From: Candidatus Accumulibacter propinquus | GTDB taxonomy: Bacteria > Pseudomonadota > Gammaproteobacteria > Burkholderiales > Rhodocyclaceae | Length of the DNA: 64,000 bases | Direction: 5' to 3' | NCBI GenBank assembly: GCA_016714935.1 | Contig: JADKBU010000004.1 | Span: 1-64,000 of the forward strand | In this document: positions 37,208 through 47,301 of the stretch, piece by piece | Layout of the letters: the number at the start of each line of letters is the position of its first letter | How positions within the stretch are numbered: position 1 is the first letter of the stretch | The notes under the pieces: generated by a model | Database searches by the model: none | Seen by the model: only the letters and a program-made list of their open reading frames with translations | What the model was told of the DNA's origin: nothing | Program-made: the position numbers and the translations under genes

Positions 37208-38149
37208 ATGAAACTGAAGAACACGATGAAGGCGCTCGCGGCCGCCCTGCTGATCACGATGGCCCCAGCGATCAACGCGGCACCGCCGGCAGCGGCGGCA
37301 CAGACGGTCGTGCACCAGAGTTTTGCCACGCCTGAAGATGCCGCACGCGCGCTGGCGGACGCGGTGCGTGCGCAAGACGTCAAATTGCTCCTGAACGTCG
37401 TTGGCCCGGCATCCCGGAGTTGGCTATCGAGCGGTGACGAGGTTGCGGATCGGGAAAGCTGGCGGAAGTTCCTGGTCGATTACGATCGCAAGCACAGCAT
37501 CAGCCAGGTGGCCGATGGCCGGGCGATCCTGCTGGTCGGCGACGGTGACTGGCCGTTCCCGGCGCCTCTGGTGCGCCAGGGTGATGGCTGGGTTTTCGAT
37601 TCTGCGGCGGGTCGCGAGGAAGTCATCAACCGCCGGGTCGGCCGGAATGAGCTGGATGCGATCCAGACCCTGCTGGCCATCGTCGATGCCCAGCGCGAGT
37701 ATGCCGCGACTGACCCCGACGGCAATGGGTCGGTGGACTACGCCCGGCGCTTCGTGTCGTCCGAAGGGACCAGGGACGGCCTCTTCTGGCCGGTCGAGGC
37801 AGACGAGCCGCCAAGCCCCCTGGGGCCGCTGGTCGGCGCCGCGACGCGCGAGGGCTATGGCAAGAAGGGTGGCCAGCCGCAGCCCTATCACGGCTATCGT
37901 TATCGAATGCTGACTGCGCAGGGCAAGGACGCCCCGGGCGGCGCCTACAGCTATCTGGTCAGGGATCGGCTTATGGGTGGTTTTGCTGTCGTCGCGTATC
38001 CGGCAAAGTATGGGATCTCGGGTGTGATGACCTTCATCGTCAACCACGACGGTACGGTTTTCCAGAAGAATCTGGGCAAAGCCACCGAAGTGGAGGCGAT
38101 CAGGATGCGCAGCTTCAATCCGGATGCCAGCTGGAAGAAGGTCGAGTAG
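37208..38149 (+). CDS. DUF2950 family exported protein
   Basis: The start ATG 37208 follows GCGGAGAAA. A signal peptide MKLKNTMKALAAALLITMAP(AINA) leads the 313-residue chain. Family segments FATPEDAARALADAVRAQD, SWRKFLVDYDRKHSI, NRRVGRNELDAIQTLLAIVDAQREYA and PYHGYRYRMLTAQGKDAPGG are typical of DUF2950. It is paired with DUF3300, which suggests a shared envelope function, but none is known. The stop lies 155 bases before yciB. Confidence 0.9.
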   Translation: MKLKNTMKALAAALLITMAPAINAAPPAAAAQTVVHQSFATPEDAARALADAVRAQDVKLLLNVVGPASRSWLSSGDEVADRESWRKFLVDYDRKHSISQVADGRAILLVGDGDWPFPAPLVRQGDGWVFDSAAGREEVINRRVGRNELDAIQTLLAIVDAQREYAATDPDGNGSVDYARRFVSSEGTRDGLFWPVEADEPPSPLGPLVGAATREGYGKKGGQPQPYHGYRYRMLTAQGKDAPGGAYSYLVRDRLMGGFAVVAYPAKYGISGVMTFIVNHDGTVFQKNLGKATEVEAIRMRSFNPDASWKKVE

Positions 38150-38304
38150 GGTACCGGCCATTCTGCAGGGCGCTGATCGGCATCCTGCAGGATGCCGCCC
38201 TCTCTCCTTTGCGGCGCCTTGTGATCCGTTGTCCGTCACGCTTCGGCATGGACAGCGCCCTGTCAAATCGGCCATAATCGCGCCATCTGTCCACCGCCCC
38301 TGCC

Positions 38305-38838
38305 ATGAAGTTCCTCTTCGATCTTTTCCCCGTCATCCTGTTTTTCGTTGCCTACAAAGTTGCCGGCATCTACGCGGCGACCGGCGTGGCCATGGCGGCG
38401 ACCTTTGCCCAGATCGGCTGGCTGTGGTTCAGGGGTCGGAAGATCGACACCATGCTCTGGGTCAGCCTGGTGATCATCACCGTCTTTGGTGGCTTGACCT
38501 TGCTTCTGCAGGACGAGGACTTCATCAAGTGGAAGCCGACGGTGCTTTACTGGGCGTTTGCGGCGGTGCTGTTTGGCGGCACCGTCTTCTTCAAGAAAAA
38601 CCTGATGCGTGTGCTGCTGGCTGAACAGATGGAATTGCCTGACGTCGCATGGGCCAAGGTCAACTGGTCGTGGATCGGTTTCTTCGTCTTCATGGGGATC
38701 GCCAATCTGTTCGTGGCTTTCAACTTTTCCACCGACGATTGGGTCAACTTCAAACTGTTCGGTGCCACCGGGCTGATGCTGGCTTTTGTTCTCGCGCAAG
38801 GCTTGCTGCTGCAGAAGTACATCGAGGAGAAAGAATGA
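38305..38838 (+). CDS. yciB: Inner-membrane septation protein A family (YciB/IspZ)
   Basis: 177 residues with five hydrophobic segments. N-terminus [76 protein letters not shown] and the C-terminal [19 protein letters not shown] match the YciB family of inner-membrane proteins linked to cell division and envelope. The stop codon overlaps the next ATG (ATGA, 38835-38838), so YciI is translationally coupled. BolA and a parvulin follow. Confidence 0.96.
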   Translation: MKFLFDLFPVILFFVAYKVAGIYAATGVAMAATFAQIGWLWFRGRKIDTMLWVSLVIITVFGGLTLLLQDEDFIKWKPTVLYWAFAAVLFGGTVFFKKNLMRVLLAEQMELPDVAWAKVNWSWIGFFVFMGIANLFVAFNFSTDDWVNFKLFGATGLMLAFVLAQGLLLQKYIEEKE

Positions 38839-39140
38839 TGTTCTACGCCATCGTCGGTGAGGATCGCCTGGACTCGCTGGTGCAGCGCCTCGCCGCCCGG
38901 CCGGCGCACGTCGAGCGTCTCAAGGCGTTGCAGGAAGAGGGCCGTCTCTTGCTTGCCGGTCCGTTTCCGGCCATCGACTCTCCTGATCCCGGGCCTGCAG
39001 GTTTTTCGGGAAGCCTGATCGTTGCCGAGTTCGCTTCACTCGAGGCCGCCCGAATCTGGGCCGATGCCGATCCCTATGTCGCCGCCGGAGTTTACGCGAC
39101 GGTTGCCGTGAAGCCGTTCAAGAAAGTGCTTCCGGCGTGA
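38835..39140 (+). CDS. YciI family protein
   Basis: 101 residues, start ATG 38835 overlapping the yciB stop. Ferredoxin-like YciI fold: [20 protein letters not shown], the conserved His in [25 protein letters not shown] and [19 protein letters not shown]. YciI proteins are small and mostly of unknown activity. The stop overlaps the GTG of the BolA gene (GTGA). Confidence 0.93.
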   Translation: MMFYAIVGEDRLDSLVQRLAARPAHVERLKALQEEGRLLLAGPFPAIDSPDPGPAGFSGSLIVAEFASLEAARIWADADPYVAAGVYATVAVKPFKKVLPA

Positions 39141-39454
39141 CTGCAAAGCACGCGGGGAGCACAGCCTGCAACGTCGAAACGATCATCCGGCAACGTCTCG
39201 CGGTCCTCGATCCGATTCGACTTGAAGTGATCGACGACTCGGCTCGGCACGCGGGCCATGCAGGTGCCAAAAGCGGCGGCGGGCACTATCGTCTGCTGAT
39301 CGTCGCTGCCACCTTTGCCGGCCAGGCTCGGCTGGCTCGTCACCGCTTGATCCATGCCGCGCTTGGCGACCTGCTGCAGACCCGGATTCACGCCCTGAGT
39401 ATCCAGGCGCTGACCGCAGCGGAAGTTGCATCGACGGCCGCGACGGTTTCCTGA
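39137..39454 (+). CDS. BolA family protein
   Basis: 105 residues. I take GTG 39137, which overlaps the YciI stop. The BolA/IbaG fold is seen in [40 protein letters not shown] and the helix [28 protein letters not shown]. BolA proteins work with monothiol glutaredoxins in Fe-S or redox handling, or regulate transcription. Part of the yciB–YciI–BolA–PpiC run. Confidence 0.93.
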   Translation: MTAKHAGSTACNVETIIRQRLAVLDPIRLEVIDDSARHAGHAGAKSGGGHYRLLIVAATFAGQARLARHRLIHAALGDLLQTRIHALSIQALTAAEVASTAATVS

Positions 39455-39510
39455 TCAGAATGCTCGACCGCTGTACCCCAATACCCACTCCAACAGAAGG
39501 AAAACCAGAC

Positions 39511-40317
39511 ATGCACAAGCTCTCCAAACTGGCCAGCGCCCTGCTGCTCGGCGCGCTCATCTCGCTCCCGGCGATGGCTGCCGAAAAAGCCAAGCCCGCG
39601 GCGACCGGGACCGTAGCCACCGTCAATGGGGTTGCCATTCCACAAAGCATCGCCAATGCTTTTGTCGCCGAGCAGAAGGCACAGGGCGCCCCGGATAGCC
39701 CGGAACTCAAGAAGGCGGTCCGCGAAGAACTGATCCGTCGCGAGTTGCTGGTCCAGGAAGCCAAGAAGCTGGGCCTCGACAAGAACCCCGATGTGGCGGC
39801 ACAGGCTGACCTGGCACGGCAGGCAATCTTCATTCGGGCTTTCGTCCAGGATTTCGTCAAGAAGCATCCGATCAGCGACGAACAGCTCAAGGCTGCATAC
39901 GACAAGATGAAAACCCAGATGGGCAACACCGAGTACAAGGTACGTCACATCCTGGTTGAACAGGAAGATGACGCCAAGACGATCATCGCCAACCTCAAGA
40001 AGGGTGCCAAGTTCGACGACCTGGCGAAGCAATCGAAGGATCCAGGTTCGCGGGAGAAGGGCGGCGACCTGGGCTGGAGCAGCCCTGCCAACTACGTGAA
40101 GCCGTTCGGCGATGCGGTCGGTAGTCTGGGCAAAGGGAAGTACACCGAAACCCCGGTGAAGACCGATTTCGGCTATCACGTCATCCTGCTTGAGGACAGC
40201 CGCCCGCTGACCCCGCCGCCGTTTGACCAGATCAAGCAACAGATCGCGCAGCGCCTGCAGCAGGAGCAACTGCAGAAATTCGTCGGCGAACTGCGCAGCA
40301 AGGCCAAGGTCGATTAG
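39511..40317 (+). CDS. Peptidyl-prolyl cis-trans isomerase, parvulin (PpiC/SurA-like)
   Basis: The start ATG 39511 follows CAGAAGGAAAA. A signal peptide MHKLSKLASALLLGALISLPAMAA leads a 268-residue periplasmic chaperone. N-terminal SurA-like helices (LKKAVREELIRRELLVQEAKK) precede the parvulin domain EYKVRHILVEQEDDAKTI, AKQSKDPGSREKGGDLGW and VKTDFGYHVILLEDSR. It probably helps outer-membrane or secreted proteins to fold. A G/C hairpin at 40331-40357 marks its end, facing purL. Confidence 0.95.
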   Translation: MHKLSKLASALLLGALISLPAMAAEKAKPAATGTVATVNGVAIPQSIANAFVAEQKAQGAPDSPELKKAVREELIRRELLVQEAKKLGLDKNPDVAAQADLARQAIFIRAFVQDFVKKHPISDEQLKAAYDKMKTQMGNTEYKVRHILVEQEDDAKTIIANLKKGAKFDDLAKQSKDPGSREKGGDLGWSSPANYVKPFGDAVGSLGKGKYTETPVKTDFGYHVILLEDSRPLTPPPFDQIKQQIAQRLQQEQLQKFVGELRSKAKVD

Positions 40318-40330
40318 GACCCGCAACGGC

Positions 40331-40357
40331 ACAGGCGCTGCACCGCGCGGCGCCTGT
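40331..40357. terminator. Inverted repeat between the convergent parvulin and purL genes
   Basis: ACAGGCGC (40331-40338) pairs with GCGCCTGT (40350-40357), and the stem extends through GGC/GCC with one bulge. It lies just past the parvulin stop, with no T-run. Confidence 0.45.
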
Positions 40358-40518
40358 TGCCTTGCCGGACGCTATTCGACAGTGGTTCCAGCTTTGCGCA
40401 ATTCCAGGATGGCCGGGTAGCCAGCCGGGAAGAGCAGTCTGCCGGGACGATTCACAATCCTGTTGAAATGGGCCGAACTGGGCGCAGGTGATCGAGCGGC
40501 TGCGCCCGTGACCGTCAT

Positions 40519-43500
40519 TTACCCCACCCATCGCCGCGCATTGCGGAACATGCGCAGCCATGGCGAATCGTGCCAGCCGCGCGCGTCCCAGTCGGCCGGG
40601 TGCCAGGACATCTGGACGCTGCGGAAGACACGCTCGGGGTGTGGCATCATGATCGTGAAACGACCGTCGGGAGTCGTGAACCCGTTAGCGCCGGCCGGCG
40701 AACCATTCGGGTTGTAGGGATAGACCTCGGTTGCCTGGCCGTGGTGGTCCACGTAACGCACGCTGACCAGCGCGTCGGCTTGCTGTGCCGGCGAAGCAAA
40801 TACCGCCTGCCCCTCGCCATGCGAGACGACGACCGGCAGGCGGCTGCCGCCCATGTCGGCAAAGAGGATCGACGGCGAGACAGGGAGTTCGACCAGCGAG
40901 AGGCGCGCTTCGAACTGCTCGACGCGGTTACGCACGAAACGTGGCCAGGCATCGGCGCCGGGGATCATTTCCTTCAGGGCACTCATCATCTGACAGCCGT
41001 TGCAGACACCGAGGGCAAAGGTGTCCGGGCGGTCGAAGAAAGCCGCGAAGTTGTCGCGTGCGCGTTCGTTGAAGAGGATGGTCTTCGCCCAGCCCTGACC
41101 TGCTCCGAGCACATCGCCGTAGGAAAAACCGCCGCAGGCGACGGCGCCCTTGAAATCGCCGAGCGCGACGCGGCCAGCGAGAATGTCGCTCATGTGCACA
41201 TCGATGGCGGCGAACCCGGCGCGATCGAAAGCGGCCGCCATCTCGACATGGCCATTGACGCCCTGCTCGCGCAGGATCGCCATGCGCGGCCGGGCGCCGG
41301 TGTGAATGAACGGGGCGGCGACGTCGACGGCGGGGTCGAAGCTCAGCGTCACCGACAGCCCCGGGTCGGTGGTGTCGAGAATGCGGTCGTATTCCTGCTG
41401 CGCACATTGTGGGTGGTCGCGCAACTGCTGCATGTGGAAACTGGTCTCCGACCAGGCGCGCTGCAGATCGATGCGCTTCTCGTTGAGCACGGCCCTGGCG
41501 TTGCGGATGACGCGGATCTGATCCCAGGGGTTGGGAGCGCCGATGAAGTGGCTGCAGGCGCCTAGTCCGACGGCGCGCAGAAGGTGCATGACCCGGTGGC
41601 GTTGGCTACGTCGAATCTGCACAACGGCGCCGGCTTCCTCGCAGAACAGCGCCCGCATCAGCAGTTCGAAGGAACGGCCGCCGAGCAGATTGGGGCGCTT
41701 CTCATTGCCGTCGACGTCGTTGACCAGCGGGTCGAAACACAGTCCGTCGGTATCGATCGAAACACCGCAGTGGGCGGCGAAAGCCATCTCGCAGACGGTC
41801 GCAAAGAGACCGCCGTCGGCGCGATCGTGGTAGGCGAGCAGCAGATCCTCGGTGGCCAGTTGTCGCAGCGCGGCGAAGAAGGCGCGCAGGCGCTGCGGGT
41901 CGTCGACGTCGGGCGCGGCGCTGCCGGTGGCGTTATAGACCTGTGCGAGCGCCGAACCGCCGAGGCGGTTGCGGCCAGCGCCGAGATCGATCAGCAGCAG
42001 GTCGGTTTCCCCGGCGTCGAGTACCAGTTGCGGGGTCAGCGTGCGGCGCGCATCCTGCACGCGCGCAAAGCCGGTGACGACCAGCGAGAGGGGTGAAACC
42101 ACCTGTTTCTGGCGGCCCCGCTCCTCGCCATCGGTTTCCTGCCAGGCGCTGCGCATCGACAGCGAATCCTTGCCGACCGGAATCGCGACGCCGAGTTGCC
42201 GGCAGAGGTCGGAGACTGCCCGGACGGTGTCGAACAGGCGTGCATCCTCGCCCGGAAAGCCGGCGGCGGCCATCCAGTTGGCCGAGAGTTTGACATCGCC
42301 GAGCGTCGCGATGTCGGCGGCGGCCATATTGGTCAGCGCCTCGGCGACTGCCATGCGGCCTGAAGCCGGGGCATCGACGACGGCGACCGGCGTGCGCTCG
42401 CCGATCGCGAAGGCTTCGCCAAGGTAAGTGTCGAACCCCATCAGGGTCACCGCCACGTCGGCACAAGGCACCTGCCACGGGCCGACCATCTGGTCACGCG
42501 CGGTCAGGCCGCCGACGCTGCGATCGCCGATGCTGATCAGGAAGGTCTTGTCGGCGACCGCCGGCAGACGCAGCACGCGATAGGCGGCTTCCCCGAGGTC
42601 GACCGCAGTGGCATCGAAGGGCACCGTCAGCGCAGGCAGGTGTGCCGCGCTGCGCGTCATGCGCGGCGGTTTGCCGAGCAGTGCGGCCAGGTCCATATCG
42701 ACCGGATGGTTGCCGAAATGACGATCGCTGACCAGCAGGCGCCTTTCGCTGGTGGTCACGCCGACGACCGCGAAGGGGCAACGCTCGCGCTCGCAGAGCG
42801 CCGAGAATTCCGCGAGGCGGCCTGGAGCAATGGCCAGCACGTATCGTTCCTGGGCTTCGTTGCACCAGATCTCGGCGGGCGACATGCCCGGTTCCTCGAT
42901 CGGTACGGCGCGCAATTCAAAACGGGCGCCGCTGCCGGCGCCATGCGCCAGTTCGGGCAGGGCGTTGGAGATCCCGCCGGCGCCGACGTCGTGTATCGAC
43001 AGGATCGGATTGCCGTCGCCCGGAACAGAAGCGTCCGCGGTCGGTGTGCCCATTTGCCAGCAACGGTCAATGACTTCCTGCGCCCGACGCTGGATCTCGG
43101 GGTTGCCGCGTTGCACCGAGGCAAAGTCGAGATCCTCGCTGTTGCTGCCGGTGCTCATCGAACTGGCGGCGCCGCCGCCAAGCCCGATCAACATTCCCGG
43201 GCCGCCGATCTGGATCAGCAGCGTGCCCGCTGGCAGCTTGTCGGCCTTGAACGACTGCCCGGCGGCGATGTTGCCGACACCGCCGGCGAGCATGATCGGC
43301 TTGTGGTAGCCGCGCATGACCTGATCGTCGCCGTGGCCGGTGAACTGTTCATAGGTGCGGAAGTAGCCGGCGAGATTCGGGCGGCCGAACTCATTGTTGA
43401 ATGCGGCCGCGCCGATCGGTCCTTCGAGCATGATAGCCAGCGCCGAGGCGATGCGTCCCGGACGGCCATACGCGGCGCTTGGCATTTCCCAGGGCTGTGG

Positions 43501-44538
43501 AAAATTCGGGATCCTGAGGTTGGAGACCGAAAAACCGCAAAGGCCGGCCTTCGGTTTGGAGCCGCGGCCAGTGGCACCCTCGTCGCGAATCTCGCCGCCC
43601 GATCCGGTCGCCGCTCCGGGGAAAGGCGAGATCGCCGTCGGGTGGTTGTGTGTCTCGACTTTGGCAAGTATGTGCGTCTGCTCTTCCCGATAGCCGTAAC
43701 AGCCGTCGGCACCGGGATGGAAGCGTGCGACCAGAGCCCCTTCGATGACCGATGAATTGTCGGAATAGGCGACGATGGTGCCCGCCGGGTGTGCCTGGTG
43801 TGTCTCGCGGATCATTCCGAACAGGGTTTCGTCGCGCATTTGTCCGTCGACGATCCAGGACGCGTTGAAGATCTTGTGCCGACAATGTTCGGAGTTGGCT
43901 TGTGCGAACATCATCAATTCGACGTCGGTAGGGTCGCGCTGCGCCTGCAGGAAGAGATCGACGAGGTAATCGACTTCATCCTCGGACAGCGCCAGCCCCA
44001 GGCGCTTGTTGGCGTCAACCAGTGCTGCACGACCGCCGGCCAGCAGGTCGACACTGCTCAGCGGCTTCGGTGCAAAGTGACGGAACAGCTCGGCAACCTG
44101 TGCAAAGTCGCCGAGCACGGATTCGAGCATGCGGTCGTGCAGCAGGGCAGCGACGCGGCTCTGCTCGGTCGCCGACAAATGACGTCTGGGTGCGTGCAGC
44201 CGGTAGGCAATGCCCCGCTCGATGCGGATGATGGCGCGCAGGCCGCAGTGGCCTGCAATGTCGGTGGCTTTCGACGACCAGGGCGAGATCGTCCCGATAC
44301 GCGGGGTGACCAGAAACAGTTCGCCGCCTTCCGTTTCGTCTTCCCGGCGCTCTTCGAGCAGCGCCGCAAGCTGGCGACGTTCGATTTCGCTGAGCGGCCG
44401 CCGGCAGGCGGCGAAGTGCCAATAGTCGGCGGCAGCGATGCGCGCTCCGGGAACGGCAATGGCCACCGCCTGCTGCAGGCTCTGCAGGCGGAAGGACGAA
44501 ACGGCGGGAGCGCCGCGAAGAAAGAGGATATCGGCCAT
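40519..44538 (-). CDS. purL: Phosphoribosylformylglycinamidine synthase
   Basis: The large single-chain PurL of proteobacteria converts FGAR to FGAM in purine synthesis. I choose ATG 44538 ([20 protein letters not shown]), giving 1339 residues; the frame extends 27 codons upstream without family resemblance. Landmarks are [18 protein letters not shown], the ATP region [34 protein letters not shown], and the C-terminal glutaminase with Cys in [18 protein letters not shown] and His/Glu in PHPERVFRS. No frame damage. It is divergent from nnr, with 114 bases between. Confidence 0.98.
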   Translation of the reverse strand: MADILFLRGAPAVSSFRLQSLQQAVAIAVPGARIAAADYWHFAACRRPLSEIERRQLAALLEERREDETEGGELFLVTPRIGTISPWSSKATDIAGHCGLRAIIRIERGIAYRLHAPRRHLSATEQSRVAALLHDRMLESVLGDFAQVAELFRHFAPKPLSSVDLLAGGRAALVDANKRLGLALSEDEVDYLVDLFLQAQRDPTDVELMMFAQANSEHCRHKIFNASWIVDGQMRDETLFGMIRETHQAHPAGTIVAYSDNSSVIEGALVARFHPGADGCYGYREEQTHILAKVETHNHPTAISPFPGAATGSGGEIRDEGATGRGSKPKAGLCGFSVSNLRIPNFPQPWEMPSAAYGRPGRIASALAIMLEGPIGAAAFNNEFGRPNLAGYFRTYEQFTGHGDDQVMRGYHKPIMLAGGVGNIAAGQSFKADKLPAGTLLIQIGGPGMLIGLGGGAASSMSTGSNSEDLDFASVQRGNPEIQRRAQEVIDRCWQMGTPTADASVPGDGNPILSIHDVGAGGISNALPELAHGAGSGARFELRAVPIEEPGMSPAEIWCNEAQERYVLAIAPGRLAEFSALCERERCPFAVVGVTTSERRLLVSDRHFGNHPVDMDLAALLGKPPRMTRSAAHLPALTVPFDATAVDLGEAAYRVLRLPAVADKTFLISIGDRSVGGLTARDQMVGPWQVPCADVAVTLMGFDTYLGEAFAIGERTPVAVVDAPASGRMAVAEALTNMAAADIATLGDVKLSANWMAAAGFPGEDARLFDTVRAVSDLCRQLGVAIPVGKDSLSMRSAWQETDGEERGRQKQVVSPLSLVVTGFARVQDARRTLTPQLVLDAGETDLLLIDLGAGRNRLGGSALAQVYNATGSAAPDVDDPQRLRAFFAALRQLATEDLLLAYHDRADGGLFATVCEMAFAAHCGVSIDTDGLCFDPLVNDVDGNEKRPNLLGGRSFELLMRALFCEEAGAVVQIRRSQRHRVMHLLRAVGLGACSHFIGAPNPWDQIRVIRNARAVLNEKRIDLQRAWSETSFHMQQLRDHPQCAQQEYDRILDTTDPGLSVTLSFDPAVDVAAPFIHTGARPRMAILREQGVNGHVEMAAAFDRAGFAAIDVHMSDILAGRVALGDFKGAVACGGFSYGDVLGAGQGWAKTILFNERARDNFAAFFDRPDTFALGVCNGCQMMSALKEMIPGADAWPRFVRNRVEQFEARLSLVELPVSPSILFADMGGSRLPVVVSHGEGQAVFASPAQQADALVSVRYVDHHGQATEVYPYNPNGSPAGANGFTTPDGRFTIMMPHPERVFRSVQMSWHPADWDARGWHDSPWLRMFRNARRWVG

Positions 44539-44652
44539 GGTGGGCTGCAGAGAAGGGCAGGCTGAGCTGCGTTGGCGGGAACAACGGTGAGGGGCGATTA
44601 TAGCCGACGCAAAGGGCATGCAAAGTCGAGCCCGTTGGGCTAGGATCCGGCA

Positions 44653-46164
44653 ATGAAAACAGCTCTCCGATCAGAAGCGCTCTACCGTGCCGCCGAGTTG
44701 CGCAGCATCGAGAGCGCCGCCGCCGATCAGCCGTTGATGCAGCGCGCGGGGCTGGCGGCGGCCGATCTCGCGACGGCGCTTTGTCGTGTCCAGGGGGCGC
44801 CGCTGTTGATCTTCGCCGGGCCGGGCAACAACGGTGGTGATGCCTTCGTCGCCGCACGCCACCTGCGCGAACGGCGTTTCGCGGTGCATGTCGTTTTTGC
44901 CGGTGAGGGGAGTCGCCTGCCGAAGGATGCTGCCGCCGCGTACAAGCGTTTCATCGACGATGGCGGCAGCGTGCTCGAGAGCATTCCTACGGGTCAGCGC
45001 TGGGCGCTGATCATCGACGGCCTCTTCGGAATTGGTCTGCAACGGCCGATCAGCGGACGTTACGGCGAATTCGTGTTGGCCGCCAACGCGCTTGCCGCCC
45101 GCGATCGCTGCCCGCTGCTGGCCCTCGACTGTCCCAGCGGGCTCGACGCCGATACCGGAAGACTCTGTGGCGCGACGATTCGGGCCAGCCACACGATCAC
45201 CTTCATCGCCGGCAAGCCGGGCCTGCACACCGCCGACGGTCCCGACCACTGCGGCATCATTTCGCTGGCCGCGCTCGACGTCGACGCCGAGCGCCTGACG
45301 ACGGCCAGTGCCCGGACAGTCGGCAGTGACCTGTTCATCGACTGGCTGCGTCCGCGCAGCAGGAACAGTCATAAGGGCAGCAACGGCAGCGCCGGCATCA
45401 TCGGGGGCGCGAGCAGCATGGTTGGCGCCGCGTTTCTGGCCGGACGCGCAGCGCTGCGGCTCGGCAGCGGTCGCGTGTACCTGGGGCTGCTCGATTGGCA
45501 GGCGCAGGCGATCGACCCACTGCAGCCCGAACTGATGCTGCGGCAGCCCGACGCCCTGCTGGCTACGGCGCTGACCGCGCTGGCCTGCGGCCCAGGGATG
45601 GGCAGCGGCGAGAAAGCACCCGCCCTGCTCGAGCGCGCGTGCGCGCTCGACATCCCGTTGCTGCTCGACGCCGACGCATTGAACCTGCTGGCTGCGGATC
45701 ACACCTTGCAGCAGGTGGTACCGGCACGCCAAGGGCGCGGCGCCTGTACGCTGCTGACGCCACATCCGACCGAGGCCGCGCGCTTGCTGGGCTGCGATAC
45801 GGCACTGGTGCAGGCCGACCGTGCCGGTGCGGCGCTGCAGCTTGCCACCCGGTATCAGGCCCTGGTGGTGCTGAAAGGTTGCGGCAGCATCATCGCCACA
45901 CCGGCGGGTCGCTGGTTCGTTAACACCAGCGGTAATCCCGGTCTCGCCACGGCCGGCACCGGCGACGTGCTCAGCGGCTTCGTCGTGGCCCTGCTGGCGC
46001 AAGGCTGGCCGGCGGTCGAAGCGGCACTGGCCGCCGTACATCTGCACGGCGCAGCCGCCGACGAGTGTGTCGCCGGTGGCTATGGGCCGATCGGGCTGAC
46101 GGCCGGCGAACTGATCGACAGTGCGCGTGCCTGCTTCAACCGTTGGGTGGCGAATGGCCGATGA
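44653..46164 (+). CDS. nnr: Bifunctional NAD(P)H-hydrate epimerase/ADP-dependent dehydratase
   Basis: Repairs damaged NAD(P)HX. 503 residues, the usual fused form. The N-terminal YjeF epimerase has [20 protein letters not shown] and [15 protein letters not shown]. The C-terminal ribokinase-like dehydratase has [36 protein letters not shown] and the catalytic [20 protein letters not shown]. It is divergent from purL and convergent to the PEP-CTERM gene, with a strong terminator between them. Confidence 0.97.
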   Translation: MKTALRSEALYRAAELRSIESAAADQPLMQRAGLAAADLATALCRVQGAPLLIFAGPGNNGGDAFVAARHLRERRFAVHVVFAGEGSRLPKDAAAAYKRFIDDGGSVLESIPTGQRWALIIDGLFGIGLQRPISGRYGEFVLAANALAARDRCPLLALDCPSGLDADTGRLCGATIRASHTITFIAGKPGLHTADGPDHCGIISLAALDVDAERLTTASARTVGSDLFIDWLRPRSRNSHKGSNGSAGIIGGASSMVGAAFLAGRAALRLGSGRVYLGLLDWQAQAIDPLQPELMLRQPDALLATALTALACGPGMGSGEKAPALLERACALDIPLLLDADALNLLAADHTLQQVVPARQGRGACTLLTPHPTEAARLLGCDTALVQADRAGAALQLATRYQALVVLKGCGSIIATPAGRWFVNTSGNPGLATAGTGDVLSGFVVALLAQGWPAVEAALAAVHLHGAAADECVAGGYGPIGLTAGELIDSARACFNRWVANGR

Positions 46165-46225
46165 GGTCGCCGGTGTGGCTGCTGGTGCACCGGCGACCGC
46201 TTCGGCCTGAACCTGTCGCACAAGC

Positions 46226-46264
46226 AAAAACCGGGCTGCAGCGACCATGTCGCAGCAGCCCGGT
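46226..46264 (-). terminator. Strong intrinsic terminator for the PEP-CTERM gene
   Basis: ACCGGGCTGCAGCGAC pairs with GTCGCAGCAGCCCGGT (one mismatch) around a CAT loop at 46230-46264. On the minus strand the hairpin is followed by TTTTTG. It lies 34 bases past the stop of the minus-strand PEP-CTERM gene, and may also serve nnr from the other side. Confidence 0.85.
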
Positions 46265-46297
46265 CTTCAGTCCGGCCGCATACCCGCAGACTACAAA

Positions 46298-46969
46298 TTA
46301 CGCGGCTTTGCGGCGACGGCTGCCCACCAGTCCGACGAGGCCGAGGCCCAGGAGACCCAGCATGGCGGGCTCGGGGACGTCGGCACTGCGGAAGGCGACT
46401 TCGCCGATCGCGCAGGCCGGGAACGTACCGGGATTGGACTGCGGGCAACGCGACATGTCAAAACGAACGTAGCGTGCCGTCGCGCCCACGGAGAACACAT
46501 CGGCCGGGTAATTGGCCAGGGGGTTGTCGAACGGGGTCAGACCGCTGGCCAGTGACGTGAAGGTGGTGCCATCAATCGAGGTCCACAGGTCGAGCAGGCC
46601 GATACCCGAGGATTCTTCGTTCCACAGCGCCAGGCGGTCGAAGGAGCGGACCGAGCCCAGATCGTAGGTGACAGTGGCAGTGGTCGTCCCCGCATTGCCG
46701 AACCATTCAAAGCCGGCGAAGGTGGAGGTGTGCAACGGGTTGGTTGCGATATAGGCGTCGAAATTGGTGACGCCACTGGTGTAGTCCGAGAGCAAGCCAT
46801 TATGGTTGAAGGTATCGTTGATCGACCCGTTTCCCGGCAAGTCGCCAGCGTTGACGACGGCGCCGGTGGCACTGAAGATTGCGCCAGCGGCAGTCGCGTT
46901 CTGGACGGTGCCGGCGAGCGCCAGTGCGCCCAGCAAGAGTACTGCGGTGGAACTCAATTTCTTGTTCAT
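46298..46969 (-). CDS. PEP-CTERM sorting-domain protein
   Basis: The start at ATG 46969 follows GGAGATCCTC. 223 residues: signal peptide MNKKLSSTAVLLLGALALAG, a beta-rich middle with a discoidin-like pattern (YDLGSVRSFDRLALWNEESS, ARYVRFDMSRCPQS), then DVPEPAMLGLLGLGLVGLVGSRRRKAA: the PEP motif, a transmembrane stretch and a basic tail that exosortases process. Such proteins are exported with exopolysaccharide and in floc-forming bacteria affect aggregation. A sigma-54-type promoter lies about 190 bases upstream and the PrsK/PrsR genes are in the same window. Confidence 0.93.
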   Translation of the reverse strand: MNKKLSSTAVLLLGALALAGTVQNATAAGAIFSATGAVVNAGDLPGNGSINDTFNHNGLLSDYTSGVTNFDAYIATNPLHTSTFAGFEWFGNAGTTTATVTYDLGSVRSFDRLALWNEESSGIGLLDLWTSIDGTTFTSLASGLTPFDNPLANYPADVFSVGATARYVRFDMSRCPQSNPGTFPACAIGEVAFRSADVPEPAMLGLLGLGLVGLVGSRRRKAA

Positions 46970-47155
46970 GAGGATCTCCAAAAAGTAGTGTGACATATTC
47001 GATCAGACTGCTGCGCACTTGGCGAAACAACATCAGGGGGTGAGTCGATCAGGACTCGCAGGTCATGCCCCTCGTTGCGCCCATTCAGTCAAGGCACTTG
47101 GCCGCGGGTTTCGGGGTGAGCCCGCACACATTCAAAACCTTGTGTAAATCAAATA

Positions 47156-47170
47156 GCAAGAGGTGTGCCA
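47156..47170 (-). promoter_or_regulatory. Sigma-54 (-24/-12) promoter for the PEP-CTERM gene
   Basis: Read on the minus strand, the sequence is TGGCAC-ACCTC-TTGC, a perfect match to the core -24/-12 consensus with correct spacing. It faces the PEP-CTERM gene, whose start is 187 bases downstream. RpoN dependence of PEP-CTERM genes with PrsK/PrsR is reported for other floc-forming betaproteobacteria. Confidence 0.75.
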
Positions 47171-47232
47171 GTTAAGTTTTAGCCAATTAAAGCTGATGCA
47201 TAGCGATTTCCTGCGGAGCTTGGCCCGGTCTA

Positions 47233-47251
47233 CTGTAAGTTTTTTCGACAG
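47233..47251 (-). promoter_or_regulatory. Candidate activator site (palindrome with T-tract)
   Basis: CTGTAAGTTTTTTCGACAG has CTGT/ACAG ends around an A/T-rich centre. It is located 63-81 bases upstream of the -24 element, the right place for an enhancer-binding protein such as PrsR. Only one copy was seen, so binding is conjecture. Confidence 0.35.
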
Positions 47252-47301
47252 CTTTTAAGTCCCGGTCACGGGAGTGTGCTCCGTAGACGCCCAGCCGCCA
47301 A

